Source: Acidobacteriota bacterium
GTDB taxonomy: Bacteria; Acidobacteriota; Vicinamibacteria; Vicinamibacterales; UBA2999
Assembly (NCBI GenBank): GCA_030697165.1
Contig: JAUYQQ010000011.1
Location: 214,782 to 278,781 of the forward strand
Direction: 5' to 3'
Length of the DNA stretch: 64,000 nucleotides
Shown: in pieces, positions 7,770 through 18,103 of the stretch
Layout: every line of letters starts with the position of its first letter
Numbering within the stretch: position 1 is the first letter of the stretch
Made by a program: the position numbers and the translations under genes
The notes under the pieces: model-generated
Seen by the model: only the letters and a program-made list of their open reading frames with translations
Told to the model about the DNA's origin: nothing
Database searches by the model: none

Positions 7770-9818
7770 TCAGCCCCGGGCCTGGACTTTGGACAGCCGA
7801 TCGATATGCCCGGACACGTCGCGATACCCACCGGACTCGGATTCGAGTTCGACGAATACTGCCAGCGCGCGCGAACTCTCGCCGACCACCTCGAGCGTCT
7901 GGGCGAGATCGTACAAGAGCGACCGGCCGGCATCGGCCGTGGGCGCGGGCGCTTCCGCCGCCCGCTCCAGCCACTCGATGGCGTGCTCCAGGTCCTTGCG
8001 TTCGAGATACAGCCGCCCCAGCATCGAGGCGGCATCAAACCGCTGCCGCGGCGACCGGGTCGCCCCCTCGAGCGCCTTCATGGCGTCCTCGGTCATCCCC
8101 ATCTCGTGATACGTCAGCGCCAGCCGATACTGTTCGGCAGCGGCCTCCTCGGCCGACTGGCGGTTCGACTCGTCGCGCAGGCCACGGAACACCTGGTCGA
8201 GCGACCGCGGCGCCGGGGACGTCAGCGGCGCAGGCACCGGAGGATCCGCCAGCGCATCGGTGAGATCGATCTCGATGGTGCCGGAATCGGAGAACGTCTC
8301 CACCGGAAGCGGCGCACCCTTTGGCGCGGCCTTCGCGACCGGTGCCGGCGGTGGTTCGGGAACCGGCGGCGTATCGAACGACACGCCTTCGTTCAGATCC
8401 AGCTTTTCGGTGGCCAGGAACGGGCTGTCGCCGCTCAGGCGATCGGCAATGATCGCGTCGGGATCGGCCTCGCCCAACATCACGAGGGCGCGGCGGAACC
8501 GGTCGAGGTTGGCGCGGTTCCACGGCTCGCGAGCGACGAGATCCTCGCTGATGATGCGCGCTTCGAGACCGCGGCCGACGTTCAGGTAGGCGTCGGCCAA
8601 CTGCGCCTGCGCCTCGTACATGGTGGCCTCGAGGTCGCCGTCCACGCAGATCTCCACCAGCCGCATGAGGGCCACCAGGTGGGTGGGGACGCGAATGGTG
8701 AACTCGTGCAGCGACACGGCGGCCGCGGCGTAGTCGCCGTCCTCCAGCGCCGCATCGGCGACCGCGTCAATGCACTCGTACCCCGCCTCCGCGTTCGACT
8801 CGGCCAGGCGGCAGCCGACCACGACGGCCGCCTGCGCCTGGCTGCGATCCAGCGTCAGTGCCTGCTTGATCGCGGCGCGGCCTTCGCTGGTGCGGCCGGC
8901 CGTCAGCTCCATTTCACCGAGCGTGATCCACAGGGCTGGGTCGGCCCCCGCCGTCTCGGCCGAGAGATAGGTGCGCGCTTTCGCGAGGTCGCCGCGCGCC
9001 ACGTACGCCATGGCCAGCCCGGCCCGGACCTCGAGGTCCGCGGGATCCGCCTCCGCCACCTGCCCGAGCACTTCGAGCGACAGGTCGCCCTGCCCCGCCT
9101 GGGCAAAGGCCGCCGCGACCTGCTTCAGTTCGACGGCGCCACTGGCCACCTTGCGCGCCAGGTCGGGCGTCTGTCCCGCAAGGTACGCGACAAACAAGCG
9201 TGTCCGCGTCTCCTCGTCCGAGCTGTCGAGGTCAAACGCCGCCTGCAAGGCGCTCAGCGCGTCGGCGCCGTGGTCCTGCTTCTCGTAGCGCGCGGCCACG
9301 TCGCGGAACTCACGCAGCGCCGTCACGACATCGCCGGTTTCGGCCGCCAGGTGGGCCGCACGCATGCGGGCCTCGAGGTCGTCGGGATCCAGGGTCCCCA
9401 GGCGGATGGCGATCTCCGCCGCGCCCTTCTTGTCGCCGCGGGCCTTGCGGCGGTCGGCGACGGTCTGGAAGTACTGTTTCGCGTCCGCGAGGGTGCCCTG
9501 CCGGGCGGCCAGGTCGCCTGACTGCAACAGGGCGTACTCGTCGTCTGGCTTGAGCTTGAGGATCTTCTTGAAGAGGGCCGCCGCCTTTGGATAGAACCCT
9601 TCCTCGGCGAGGTGGTCGGCGATGCGCGTGAACTGTTGAAGGCCCTTGTCGAGCTGGTTGCCCCGCACGTAGAGGTCGCCCAGGGCGTTGGCGCTGTTCC
9701 AGTCGCGCGGCTGGGCTTCGACTACCTTGACGTACTCCACGATAGCCGCATCAATGCGGCCCTGTCGGAGTGCTTTTTCCGCACTTTTAAGTGCGGCTTC
9801 ACGATCGAACGGCGGCAC
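7770..9818 (-). CDS. large TPR-repeat protein
   Basis: The 682 residues are built almost entirely of tetratricopeptide-like helical pairs (for example AAIVEYVKVVEAQPRDWNSA, and SGDLAARQGTLADAKQYFQT) through about residue 470. An acidic, Pro/Ala-rich linker follows (about 480-545), then a second TPR block of about 130 residues. There is no signal peptide or membrane span, so it is probably a cytoplasmic scaffold or a protein secreted by another route. The GTG start is at 9818. It is immediately followed in frame by the small membrane protein, which suggests the two act together. I cannot assign a partner or pathway. Confidence 0.8.
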   Translation of the reverse strand: MPPFDREAALKSAEKALRQGRIDAAIVEYVKVVEAQPRDWNSANALGDLYVRGNQLDKGLQQFTRIADHLAEEGFYPKAAALFKKILKLKPDDEYALLQSGDLAARQGTLADAKQYFQTVADRRKARGDKKGAAEIAIRLGTLDPDDLEARMRAAHLAAETGDVVTALREFRDVAARYEKQDHGADALSALQAAFDLDSSDEETRTRLFVAYLAGQTPDLARKVASGAVELKQVAAAFAQAGQGDLSLEVLGQVAEADPADLEVRAGLAMAYVARGDLAKARTYLSAETAGADPALWITLGEMELTAGRTSEGRAAIKQALTLDRSQAQAAVVVGCRLAESNAEAGYECIDAVADAALEDGDYAAAAVSLHEFTIRVPTHLVALMRLVEICVDGDLEATMYEAQAQLADAYLNVGRGLEARIISEDLVAREPWNRANLDRFRRALVMLGEADPDAIIADRLSGDSPFLATEKLDLNEGVSFDTPPVPEPPPAPVAKAAPKGAPLPVETFSDSGTIEIDLTDALADPPVPAPLTSPAPRSLDQVFRGLRDESNRQSAEEAAAEQYRLALTYHEMGMTEDAMKALEGATRSPRQRFDAASMLGRLYLERKDLEHAIEWLERAAEAPAPTADAGRSLLYDLAQTLEVVGESSRALAVFVELESESGGYRDVSGHIDRLSKVQARG
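9779..9796. repeat. 18-bp palindrome in the initiation region of the TPR gene
   Basis: CCGCACTTTTAAGTGCGG is a perfect palindrome lying over roughly codons 8-13 of the TPR gene. It resembles the GCGCACT..AGTGCGC dispersed palindromes at 12799 and 42011. In mRNA it would form an 8-bp hairpin close to the start codon. Confidence 0.6.
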
Positions 9819-9832
9819 TTTGTAAACGGCCC

Positions 9833-10456
9833 TCAGGCAATGGTATCAAACAGGGTCGCCGGCCGGAACGTTCGCCGGTGCTGCGGCGAGTAGCCAAACC
9901 GGGCGACCGCCGCCAGATGCTCGGCTGTCGCATAGCCCTTGTGTCGGTCGAAACCGTATCGCGGGTCAGCGCGGTGAAGCTCGTGCATCATTCGATCCCG
10001 GGTCACCTTGGCGACGATCGACGCCGCGGCAATGGCCGACGAGCGGCGATCGCCGCCAATCACCCCGCGCTGGGCCATCGGCAATGACGGAATTCGAAAG
10101 GCATCTACCAAAACTGCATCTGGCAGGGGGGCCAGCGCCAGCACGGCCCGCCGCATCGCCTGCAGCGTGGCCTGGTGGATGTTGATGCGGTCGATCTCGT
10201 CCGGGGTCACCGACACCACCGCCCAGGCGATGGCTTTCGAGACAATCTCTTCGTGCAACCGGTCGCGCTGGGCGGCGGTCAGGGCCTTCGAGTCGGCCAG
10301 GCCGTCGATGCGCCGCTGCGGGTCGAGGATGACGGCCCCGGCCATGACCGGCCCGGCCAGGCATCCCCGCCCGACTTCATCCACTCCGGCGACACAGACA
10401 AAGCCGTATCGTCGGAGCGCGTTCTCAATCGTGCGGCGCGCGCTTACCCTCGCCAC
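9833..10456 (-). CDS. rnhB: ribonuclease HII
   Basis: The 207-residue enzyme removes ribonucleotides and RNA primers from RNA-DNA hybrids. It shows the RNase HII signatures: AGVDEVGRGCLAGPV near residue 25 with the first acidic pair (Asp26, Glu27), LADSKALT, and the later acidic and basic residues in LVDAF and AAASIVAKVTRDRMM, ending with HKGYAT. Length is typical. The GTG start at 10456 lies 3 nt from a block of 9-bp repeats that fills the gap to rplS, and AAGGG within that block may serve as ribosome-binding site. Its position after rplS is the common arrangement in many bacteria. Confidence 0.95.
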   Translation of the reverse strand: MARVSARRTIENALRRYGFVCVAGVDEVGRGCLAGPVMAGAVILDPQRRIDGLADSKALTAAQRDRLHEEIVSKAIAWAVVSVTPDEIDRINIHQATLQAMRRAVLALAPLPDAVLVDAFRIPSLPMAQRGVIGGDRRSSAIAAASIVAKVTRDRMMHELHRADPRYGFDRHKGYATAEHLAAVARFGYSPQHRRTFRPATLFDTIA

Positions 10457-10459
10457 ACC

Positions 10460-10513
10460 GGCACCCTTGGCACCCTTGGCACCCGAGGCACATTAGGCAC
10501 CTTAGGCACCCTG
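10460..10513. repeat. six tandem 9-bp units (GGCACCNNN)
   Basis: The units are GGCACCCTT, GGCACCCTT, GGCACCCGA, GGCACATTA, GGCACCTTA and GGCACCCTG. They occupy the whole gap between the rplS stop (10515) and the rnhB start (10456). The same unit family in the opposite orientation follows groEL at 33460-33495. Confidence 0.9.
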
Positions 10514-10514
10514 G

Positions 10515-10862
10515 CTACGACGTCTTTTTGACTTCCTTCATGCGGGCCGCCTTGCCCTTGAGGTCGCGCAGGAAGTACAGCTTCGCGCGGCGGACCTTGG
10601 CGGAGCGCAGCACTTCGACCTTGGAGATGGTCGGCGAGTGCATCGGGAAGATACGCTCGACGCCCTGGCTGAACGACACCTTGCGGACGGTGAAGGTGGC
10701 CCGGTTGCCGCCCTTGCGGAGACCGATGACGACCCCCTCGAACACCTGGATGCGTTCCTTGTCGCCTTCCTTGACGCGCACGTGCACGCGCACCGTGTCG
10801 CCGGCCTTCATGCGGGGCCGCTCGACCAGTTGCGCCTTCTCTACCATCTCCATCGCAGTCAT
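10515..10862 (-). CDS. rplS: 50S ribosomal protein L19
   Basis: The protein is 115 residues from the chosen start. [27 protein letters not shown] and the [21 protein letters not shown] and [10 protein letters not shown] segments are diagnostic of L19, which sits at the 30S-50S interface. I place the start at ATG 10862, sharing one base with the trmD stop (TGATG), because AAGGAG lies 6 nt upstream. A longer reading from 10886 is open but would overlap trmD by 25 bp and put the ribosome-binding site inside the gene. The TGATG junction suggests translational coupling to trmD. Confidence 0.96.
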   Translation of the reverse strand: MTAMEMVEKAQLVERPRMKAGDTVRVHVRVKEGDKERIQVFEGVVIGLRKGGNRATFTVRKVSFSQGVERIFPMHSPTISKVEVLRSAKVRRAKLYFLRDLKGKAARMKEVKKTS

Positions 10863-11590
10863 CACTTGCTCCTTTTGCTCAACCACTCGTGTTCATCGGC
10901 GTCGAGCGCCGCGTCCGCCAGGAGGTCGGGCCGCCGTTCGGCCGTCCGTTCCAACGCCGCGTTGCGCCGCCACCGGCGAATTTCGCCATGATGCCCCGAG
11001 ACCAACACCGGCGGCACCGCCCGTCCCTCGAATTCCGCGGGCCTCGTGTAGTGCGGGTAATCGAGCAACCCGCGCGTAAACGAATCCCCCTCCACCGACT
11101 GCTCGTCGCCGACGACACCCGGCACCAGCCTCGCCACCGCGTCCACGACCGCCAGCGCCGCAATCTCGCCGCCCGACAGCACGTAGTCGCCAATCGACAG
11201 TTCTTCGGTCGCCAGCGCCTCGCGCACCCGTTCGTCGATGCCCTCGTAGCGCCCGCACAGCAGCACCAGGTGGCCCAGACCCACCAGCCGCCGCGCCCCA
11301 GACTGGGTAAACGGCACTCCGGCCGGCGTCAGCATCACGACCGCATCGGGCGTCCCGCGCGTCTCGCGAATCGCGGCCAGCGCGGCGAAGAACGGCTCGG
11401 GCTTCATCACCATGCCCGGGCCGCCGCCAAACGGCACATCGTCCACGACGTGGTGTTTATCCGTCGTGTAGTCGCGGAGGTTGTGGACCACGATGTCGAT
11501 CAGTCCACTGGTCCGGGCCCGCCCCACCACGCCTTCCGCGAGGCCGGCTTCGACCATCCGCGGAAAGATCGTGATGATATCGACCTTCAT
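10862..11590 (-). CDS. trmD: tRNA (guanine37-N1)-methyltransferase
   Basis: The 242 residues match TrmD, the SPOUT-fold enzyme that makes m1G37 and prevents frameshifting. Visible signatures include the N-terminal [53 protein letters not shown], and the C-terminal [11 protein letters not shown] segment. The ATG has GGAG 4 nt upstream. It follows rimM after a 61-bp gap filled by two near-identical GC-rich repeats, and it overlaps rplS by one base. Confidence 0.97.
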   Translation of the reverse strand: MKVDIITIFPRMVEAGLAEGVVGRARTSGLIDIVVHNLRDYTTDKHHVVDDVPFGGGPGMVMKPEPFFAALAAIRETRGTPDAVVMLTPAGVPFTQSGARRLVGLGHLVLLCGRYEGIDERVREALATEELSIGDYVLSGGEIAALAVVDAVARLVPGVVGDEQSVEGDSFTRGLLDYPHYTRPAEFEGRAVPPVLVSGHHGEIRRWRRNAALERTAERRPDLLADAALDADEHEWLSKRSK

Positions 11591-11598
11591 TTTCTCCT

Positions 11599-11653
11599 GG
11601 CCTCGCTCCGCTTCGGCGGGCTGTTTCCCGGCCTCGCTCCGCTGCGGCGGGCT
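11599..11653. repeat. two 24-bp direct repeats between rimM and trmD
   Basis: Copies at 11599-11622 and 11630-11653 differ at one base. Each starts GGCCTCGCTCCGCT and ends CGGCGGGCT. The right copy begins at the rimM stop codon and the left copy runs into the trmD ribosome-binding site, so almost the whole intergenic gap is repeat. Confidence 0.85.
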
Positions 11654-12185
11654 AACGCCACTCTCCGTTCAGTTCCAGCAGGCCATCGGGCGGGCGCACC
11701 GTGATGCGTTTGGCCGCGACGTCCACCGTGCAAATCTCGTCAGCGAGGGGGATCAGCAGCTCGCTGCGCTTCCCCGCCACCACCAGCCGCGCCTGGGCGC
11801 TGTCGTCCAGCACGTCGGTCACGCGCCCCACGAACTCGCCGGCCTCGGTCACCACCTCGCACCCAATCAGGTCGCGGTGGAAGAACTCGCCCTCATCGAG
11901 CAGCGCCGTCTCGACTTCGTCGGTGCGCAGCTGCTGGCCGGCCAGCAGCTCCGCGTCGTTCATCGAGCCGATGCCCGAGAACATGATCACCGGGCGGCCC
12001 TGGTGCATTCGCATCGTGACCACGTCCAGAGTGGACGGCTCGCCGCCCCGGCGGCGCGTCCACAACCGGGCACCCTTGCGAAACCGCTCCTCCGGGAAGT
12101 CGGTCTCGGGATTCACGATCACCTCGCCGCGATTGCCGTGCGTCCGGGCGATCACGCCCACGAGGATGCCCGCGTCCCACTCCAC
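11652..12185 (-). CDS. rimM: ribosome maturation factor RimM
   Basis: The 177-residue protein helps process 16S rRNA and assemble the 30S head. The N-terminal RimM domain shows [29 protein letters not shown], and the C-terminal PRC-barrel part shows [11 protein letters not shown] and later [20 protein letters not shown]. Length is typical. The start is GTG at 12185, 5 nt after the stop of the KH-domain gene. It belongs to the ffh-rpsP-khpA-rimM-trmD-rplS cluster found in many bacteria. Confidence 0.94.
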   Translation of the reverse strand: MEWDAGILVGVIARTHGNRGEVIVNPETDFPEERFRKGARLWTRRRGGEPSTLDVVTMRMHQGRPVIMFSGIGSMNDAELLAGQQLRTDEVETALLDEGEFFHRDLIGCEVVTEAGEFVGRVTDVLDDSAQARLVVAGKRSELLIPLADEICTVDVAAKRITVRPPDGLLELNGEWR

Positions 12186-12190
12186 GGGAC

Positions 12191-12445
12191 TTAGCTGCGG
12201 CCGGTTTGATCGCGGATGTCGAGGCTGACCTTCTGGTCGTCGTCCTCGGCAGCGCTCGACAGCAGCGTCCGCAACGCGGCGGCGGTCCGACCCTGCCGGC
12301 CAATCACGCGGCCGAGGTCGCCCGAGGCCACCTGCAATTCGTAGACGGTCGCGCCGCGGCGCTCCGATGCCCGCACGCTGACGGCGTCGGGCTGGTCGGC
12401 CAGCGCGCGCGCCACGGCTTCGATGAGTCCCTTGAGGTCGGCCAC
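12191..12445 (-). CDS. khpA: KH-domain RNA-binding protein (KhpA/YlqC family)
   Basis: This 84-residue protein is a single KH domain with the RNA-binding GXXG loop in DLGRVIGRQGRTAAALRTLL and an N-terminal helix LKGLIEAVARALADQPDAV. KhpA proteins bind RNA, often with a KhpB/Jag partner that is not seen here. The GTG start lies 9 nt after the rpsP stop and the gene precedes rimM, which is the usual location for this family. Confidence 0.92.
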   Translation of the reverse strand: MADLKGLIEAVARALADQPDAVSVRASERRGATVYELQVASGDLGRVIGRQGRTAAALRTLLSSAAEDDDQKVSLDIRDQTGRS

Positions 12446-12454
12446 AGGGAGGTC

Positions 12455-12748
12455 CTAGGCGGTCGGGGCCGCGGGCTGGGCCACGACCGGCTCAACCACG
12501 ACGCCACGGTCGCGAGTCAGGTGCTTCGCCATCAGCGTGCGCACCGAGTCCGACGGCTTCGCGCCGACCTTCACCCAGTGGGCGACCCGGTCCTTGTTGA
12601 TCTCGAACACCGCCGGCTGGTTGCGCGGGTTGTAGAAGCCGAGCACCTCGATGAACTCGCCTTCCTTCTTGGAGCGGGCCTCGGACACCACGATGCGGAA
12701 AAACGGGCGCTTCTTCGAACCGGTGCGACGCATGCGAATCGACAACAT
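12455..12748 (-). CDS. rpsP: 30S ribosomal protein S16
   Basis: The 97-residue protein begins MLSIRMRRTGSKKRPFFRIV and continues with EVLGFYNP and RVAHWVKVGAKPSDSVRTLM, all typical of S16, which stabilises the 30S body. The C-terminal 15 residues are an Ala/Pro/Val-rich tail of no known role. The start ATG is at 12748. Upstream is an 87-bp gap holding a 20-bp palindrome, then ffh. Confidence 0.97.
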   Translation of the reverse strand: MLSIRMRRTGSKKRPFFRIVVSEARSKKEGEFIEVLGFYNPRNQPAVFEINKDRVAHWVKVGAKPSDSVRTLMAKHLTRDRGVVVEPVVAQPAAPTA

Positions 12749-12798
12749 CTTGAACTCTCTACCTGCGGCACATGGTGGCCGCGCTTCTTGGTTTCCGA

Positions 12799-12818
12799 GG
12801 GCGCACTAAAGTGCGCCC
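12799..12818. repeat. 20-bp palindrome, dispersed element
   Basis: GGGCGCACTAAAGTGCGCCC is a perfect palindrome apart from its AA centre, followed by CCTACG. The same palindrome with the same flank occurs inside the glycerate kinase gene at 42011-42030. It has no U-tract, so it is not an obvious terminator. Confidence 0.85.
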
Positions 12819-12835
12819 CTACGAACGACGAACGA

Positions 12836-14197
<1,362 letters not shown>

Positions 14198-14229
14198 ACC
14201 CTTATCCTACATGAACTTCAAGCGATCGG

Positions 14230-15513
14230 TCAAACCGATTTGAGGCGGTGCCCGAGCTTGTCTTTCTTTACTTTCAGGTACTTACGGGTGGTGTCGGAGG
14301 CGGCAATCTCCAGTGGGAGGGTCGAGGACACCGACAGGCCGTACCCCTGCAGACCCACGAACTTACGGGGATTGTTGGTCAGCAGCCGCATGGTTCGGAC
14401 CCCCAGGTCGCGCAGGATCTGGGCGCCGATGCCGTAATCACGCTGGTCGGGCTTGAAGCCCAGCTTCTCGTTCGCCTCGACCGTGTCGAGGCCCTGGTCC
14501 TGCAGTGCATAGGCCCGAATCTTGTTGGCCAGGCCAATGCCGCGCCCTTCCTGGTTGAGATACAGGAGCACGCCCCGGCCTTCGGCGGCAATGCGCCGCA
14601 TCGCGGCATCGAGCTGGTCGCCACAGTCGCAGCGGGCCGAATGGAACACGTCACCGGTCAGGCACTTCGAGTGCACGCGCACCAGGATGTCCTTGCCCGA
14701 GCTGATGTCCCCTGCCACCAGCGCGACGTGGGTCATGCTGTCGAGGACGCTGGTGTAGGCGTGAATGCGGAACGGGCCGAGTTCGGTCGGCAAATCCGCT
14801 TCCGCCGCTTTCTGAACGAGGCCTTCGTGCTGCATCCGGTGCTGGATGAGATCCGCCACCGTGATCATCAGCAGTTTGTGCTTGCGCGCGAACTTCGCCA
14901 GTTCGGGCACGCGCGCCATGGTGCCGTCCTTCTTGGCAATCTCACAGATCACGCCGGCCGGCTCCAGGCCCGCCATGCGCGACAGGTCAACCGCCGCCTC
15001 GGTCTGGCCCGCGCGCACCAGTACGCCGCCGTCGCGCGCGCGCAGCGGGAACACGTGCCCCGGCCGCGCCAGGTCGGCGGGCTTGGTCTTCGGATCGATC
15101 GCCGTCAGGACCGTGCGCGCGCGGTCGTGCGCCGAGATGCCGGTGGACGTGCCGCGCTTCGCCTCGACGCCGACACAGAAAGCCGTCTCGAACTGCGTCG
15201 AGTTCATCTGCTGCGGCACCTGCAGCGGGATGTTCAGTTCGTCGAGCCGGGCCGCGGTCATGGGCATGCAGATCAGGCCGCGCCCGTGCGTCATCATGAA
15301 GTTGATCGCCTCCGGCGTCACGTGCTCGGCGGCAATCGTCAGGTCGCCTTCGTTCTCGCGATCCTCGTCATCGACGACGATCAGCATCTCGCCGCGGCGA
15401 TACGCGGCCACCGCGGTGTCGATGGTCGCAAACGGCGACTGCGGCCGCGCGCCCGTCGCAATCTTCAGGGCCCGCGACTTGGGGCTGGCGGCTTGGGGCT
15501 TCGTAGTGGTCAT
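14230..15513 (-). CDS. ribBA: bifunctional DHBP synthase / GTP cyclohydrolase II
   Basis: The 427 residues combine RibB (about 30-230, with VVDDEDRENEGDL and NFMMTHGRGLICMPM) and RibA (about 235-427, with the zinc-binding Cys cluster KCLTGDVFHSARCDCGDQLD, NQEGRGIGL and RDYGIGAQILRDLG). It makes both starting compounds of riboflavin from ribulose 5-phosphate and GTP. I chose ATG 15513 because it overlaps the ribE stop by 4 bp (ATGA). The open frame continues upstream but only as antisense of ribE-coding sequence. The first 25 residues are a low-complexity leader. Confidence 0.96.
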   Translation of the reverse strand: MTTTKPQAASPKSRALKIATGARPQSPFATIDTAVAAYRRGEMLIVVDDEDRENEGDLTIAAEHVTPEAINFMMTHGRGLICMPMTAARLDELNIPLQVPQQMNSTQFETAFCVGVEAKRGTSTGISAHDRARTVLTAIDPKTKPADLARPGHVFPLRARDGGVLVRAGQTEAAVDLSRMAGLEPAGVICEIAKKDGTMARVPELAKFARKHKLLMITVADLIQHRMQHEGLVQKAAEADLPTELGPFRIHAYTSVLDSMTHVALVAGDISSGKDILVRVHSKCLTGDVFHSARCDCGDQLDAAMRRIAAEGRGVLLYLNQEGRGIGLANKIRAYALQDQGLDTVEANEKLGFKPDQRDYGIGAQILRDLGVRTMRLLTNNPRKFVGLQGYGLSVSSTLPLEIAASDTTRKYLKVKKDKLGHRLKSV

Positions 15514-16103
15514 GACTTCCTGAGTTCCATGGCGCGGACCGCGTACTTGCCGAATAAGTCGCATTCGAGGTTGACCTTGTCGCCGGCCCGCAGCAGCTTG
15601 AGCGTCGTCGTCCGCCAGGTAAACGGGATCACCTGCACGTCGAACTGCCGCTCGCCAAGGCCGGCCACGGTGAGGCTGACGCCGTCGACGGCGACCGAAC
15701 CCTTGCGAATGAAATACGCGGCCAGCCCGGGGGGAAAGGCAATCGTCACCCAATGCGACTCGGCTTCGGGCCGGACGTCTTCGACGGTCCCGACCCCGTC
15801 CACGTGGCCCAGGACGAAGTGACCATCGACGCGGCCGTCGAACCGGAGCGGCCGCTCCAGATTGACCGATTGCCCGCGCTGCAACGCGCCAAAGGTCGTG
15901 ACGCGCGCGGTTTCGGGGCCGACGTCGGCCAGCACGTGCTCGCCGTCAATCAGGATGACGGTCAGGCACACCCCGTTCACGGCCACGCTGTCGCCCAGCT
16001 TCAGCTCGGTGGCGAGCGGCGTGTGGATGCGCACGCGGTATCCGCCCCCCGTACCCTTGACCTCGGCCAGCGTGCCGACCGCCTCAACGATCCCCGTGAA
16101 CAT
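15510..16103 (-). CDS. ribE: riboflavin synthase alpha chain
   Basis: From ATG 16103 the 197-residue protein begins [15 protein letters not shown], the near-invariant start of riboflavin synthase. It contains two lumazine-binding repeats, seen in GDSVAVNGVCLTV and GSVAVDGVSLTVAG, with GHFVLGHVDGVG between them. It converts two lumazine molecules into riboflavin. GGAAG lies 5 nt upstream of the start. The start lies 20 bp inside the end of ribD, so the genes are overlapped and probably coupled. The lumazine synthase gene ribH is not in the window. Confidence 0.96.
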   Translation of the reverse strand: MFTGIVEAVGTLAEVKGTGGGYRVRIHTPLATELKLGDSVAVNGVCLTVILIDGEHVLADVGPETARVTTFGALQRGQSVNLERPLRFDGRVDGHFVLGHVDGVGTVEDVRPEAESHWVTIAFPPGLAAYFIRKGSVAVDGVSLTVAGLGERQFDVQVIPFTWRTTTLKLLRAGDKVNLECDLFGKYAVRAMELRKS

Positions 16104-17169
16104 CTGCTTCCATCCAGGCATCCGGCCCGAGCGTCTCAACCCGCACTGGAATGAGTTGCGACATTGGCACCGGCAGTCCGTCGAACACCTTGGCGCCCTG
16201 CTCACCCAGTTCGGTGGGCGCCACAATCACAATCACACGGTCGACGATACGCGCCCGCCAGGCCGCGGCATGCAAAGCGCCGCCCCCCTCGAGCAGTAAC
16301 GCTGAGATGTCCCACGCCAGCAGCGCCCGGACGTCGGTGGCCAGGTCGCCGGTGCCTGCCACCAGGGTGGCGCCCGCCGCCCGCAAGGCGTCGGCGCGAC
16401 CCGGCTGCTGCGCCACCGTCTCAGCCGTACTGATTATTATGACCGGGCCAGCGGCCAGCGTCGAGAAGAGGCGCGCGCTGGACGGCGTGCGCAGCCGGCG
16501 GTCGAACACCACCCGCGCCAGCGGCCGCAAGCGGTAAGAGTCGCGGGCCGTCAGCACGGGATCATCGGCCAGGACCGTGCCCGACCCCACCCCCACGGCG
16601 TCCACCGCTCCGCGCAGGCGCTGGGTCCGGCGATTGGCCGCCGACGAGGTGATCGCGGTGCGCACCCCGGGGGCCGCCGCGATCTTGCCGTCCTGGCTGG
16701 TGGCGACCTTTACGGTCACCATGGGCCGTCCCGCGGTCTGCACGGTCGTGAAGGCCCGGTTGAGGCGCGCGGCGTCCTCGCCGAGCAGCCCCACCTCCAC
16801 CTGGATGCCGCTCGCGCGCAACTGCGTAAAGCCCCGCCCGCTGACCAGCGGATTGGGGTCGGTCATGGCCGCGACCACCCGCGCGATGCCGGCGCCGATG
16901 ATGCGATCGGTACATGGACCGGTGCGGCCGACGTGACAACAGGGCTCGAGATTCACATAGAGCGTCGCGCCGCGCGCGCGCTCCCCGGCGGCCTGCAGCG
17001 CGAACACCTCGGCGTGTGGATCGCCGACGCGAGGGTGCCGGCCCTCGCCGACGATCACGCCGTCGGTGCCGACCACCACGGCGCCCACCATCGGATTGGG
17101 CGTCGTGACACCCTCGGCCCGCCGGGCGTGAAACAACGCGCGCCGCATGTAATCGGCGTCGCTCACCAT
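16084..17169 (-). CDS. ribD: bifunctional pyrimidine deaminase/reductase RibD
   Basis: The 361-residue protein has an N-terminal zinc deaminase domain ([21 protein letters not shown], and [17 protein letters not shown] with the zinc Cys residues) and a C-terminal reductase domain from about residue 145 ([17 protein letters not shown], and the late [14 protein letters not shown]). It performs the second and third steps of the GTP branch of riboflavin synthesis. The start overlaps the ftsY stop by 7 bp and the stop overlaps ribE by 20 bp. This places ribD-ribE-ribBA as a compressed unit between ftsY and ffh. Confidence 0.95.
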   Translation of the reverse strand: MVSDADYMRRALFHARRAEGVTTPNPMVGAVVVGTDGVIVGEGRHPRVGDPHAEVFALQAAGERARGATLYVNLEPCCHVGRTGPCTDRIIGAGIARVVAAMTDPNPLVSGRGFTQLRASGIQVEVGLLGEDAARLNRAFTTVQTAGRPMVTVKVATSQDGKIAAAPGVRTAITSSAANRRTQRLRGAVDAVGVGSGTVLADDPVLTARDSYRLRPLARVVFDRRLRTPSSARLFSTLAAGPVIIISTAETVAQQPGRADALRAAGATLVAGTGDLATDVRALLAWDISALLLEGGGALHAAAWRARIVDRVIVIVAPTELGEQGAKVFDGLPVPMSQLIPVRVETLGPDAWMEADVHGDR

Positions 17170-18086
17170 TTCTCTTGGAAGATGGCGTCGACGTATTCAC
17201 GCGGCGAGAACGGCAGCAAGTCGTCCACGCCTTCGCCGACGCCGATGTACCGAATCGGCAGCTTCAAGTCGTGGGCAATGGCGACCGCGATGCCGCCCTT
17301 GGCGGTGCCATCGAGCTTGGTCAACACGATCCCGGTGACCCCGGCCACGCTGGTGAACTCGCGGGCCTGCGCCAGGCCGTTCTGCCCGACGGTGGCATCG
17401 AGCACCAGCAGCACTTCGTGAGGTGCCCCGGCCACCTCGCGGCTCGCCACCCGCCGGATCTTGTCGAGTTCGTTCATGAGGTTGGTGCGCGTATGGAGCC
17501 GGCCGGCGGTATCGACCAGCACGACGTCGCGCTGGCGAGCCTTGCCCGCCGTGATCGCGTCGAACACCACGGCCGCCGGATCCGACCCCTCGCGCGCGCG
17601 GACCATCTCGACGCCGGCGCGATCCGCCCAAATTTGCAACTGGTCCACCGCCGCGGCACGAAAGGTGTCGGCCGCGCAAATCAGCGGCGTGCGGCCCTCG
17701 CGCTTCAACTGATTCGCCAACTTGCCGATCGTGGTGGTCTTGCCGACGCCGTTGACGCCGACGATCAGCATGACGTGCGGCTTCACCGTGGGCGGAGCCA
17801 GCGGGGTCGTCGCTTCCAGTACGCGCAACATCTCCTGCTTCACGAGCTCGCGCAGGCTCTCGCCGCGACGTTGCCGCCGTGTGACGGCGCCGACAATTTC
17901 GCCCGACGCGGCGACGCCGACGTCGGCCATCAGCAGCACCTCTTCGAGCGCTTCGGCGGTCTCGGCATCGATGTCGCGGGTGCGCGCCTCGGTAGCGTCG
18001 GCGAGCCGCACGATGTCTTCAAACTTGTCAACCAGCTGCTGCGTCGTGCGCTGCAGCCCCTGCTTCAACTTGTCAAAAAGGCCCAT
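17163..18086 (-). CDS. ftsY: signal recognition particle receptor FtsY
   Basis: The 307-residue protein carries a complete NG GTPase: [19 protein letters not shown] (P-loop), [45 protein letters not shown] and [14 protein letters not shown]. It lacks the long acidic A domain of E. coli FtsY and starts directly at an amphipathic helix ([18 protein letters not shown]), which is the likely membrane-targeting segment. It receives ribosome-SRP complexes at the inner membrane. It starts 17 bp before the gpsA stop side and overlaps ribD by 7 bp. Confidence 0.96.
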   Translation of the reverse strand: MGLFDKLKQGLQRTTQQLVDKFEDIVRLADATEARTRDIDAETAEALEEVLLMADVGVAASGEIVGAVTRRQRRGESLRELVKQEMLRVLEATTPLAPPTVKPHVMLIVGVNGVGKTTTIGKLANQLKREGRTPLICAADTFRAAAVDQLQIWADRAGVEMVRAREGSDPAAVVFDAITAGKARQRDVVLVDTAGRLHTRTNLMNELDKIRRVASREVAGAPHEVLLVLDATVGQNGLAQAREFTSVAGVTGIVLTKLDGTAKGGIAVAIAHDLKLPIRYIGVGEGVDDLLPFSPREYVDAIFQEKW

Positions 18087-18103
18087 TCGTTGGTCAGATC
18101 TTT

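Noticed and set aside
7770..7772. TGA between the TPR and small membrane genes as a selenocysteine codon
   Set aside because: SelB is encoded in the window, but the flanking sequence fits no selenoprotein family and no SECIS-like hairpin is visible after the codon. Start at CTG is simpler.
10460..10513. Tandem repeats as a CRISPR array
   Set aside because: Units are 9 bp with no spacers and no cas genes are near.
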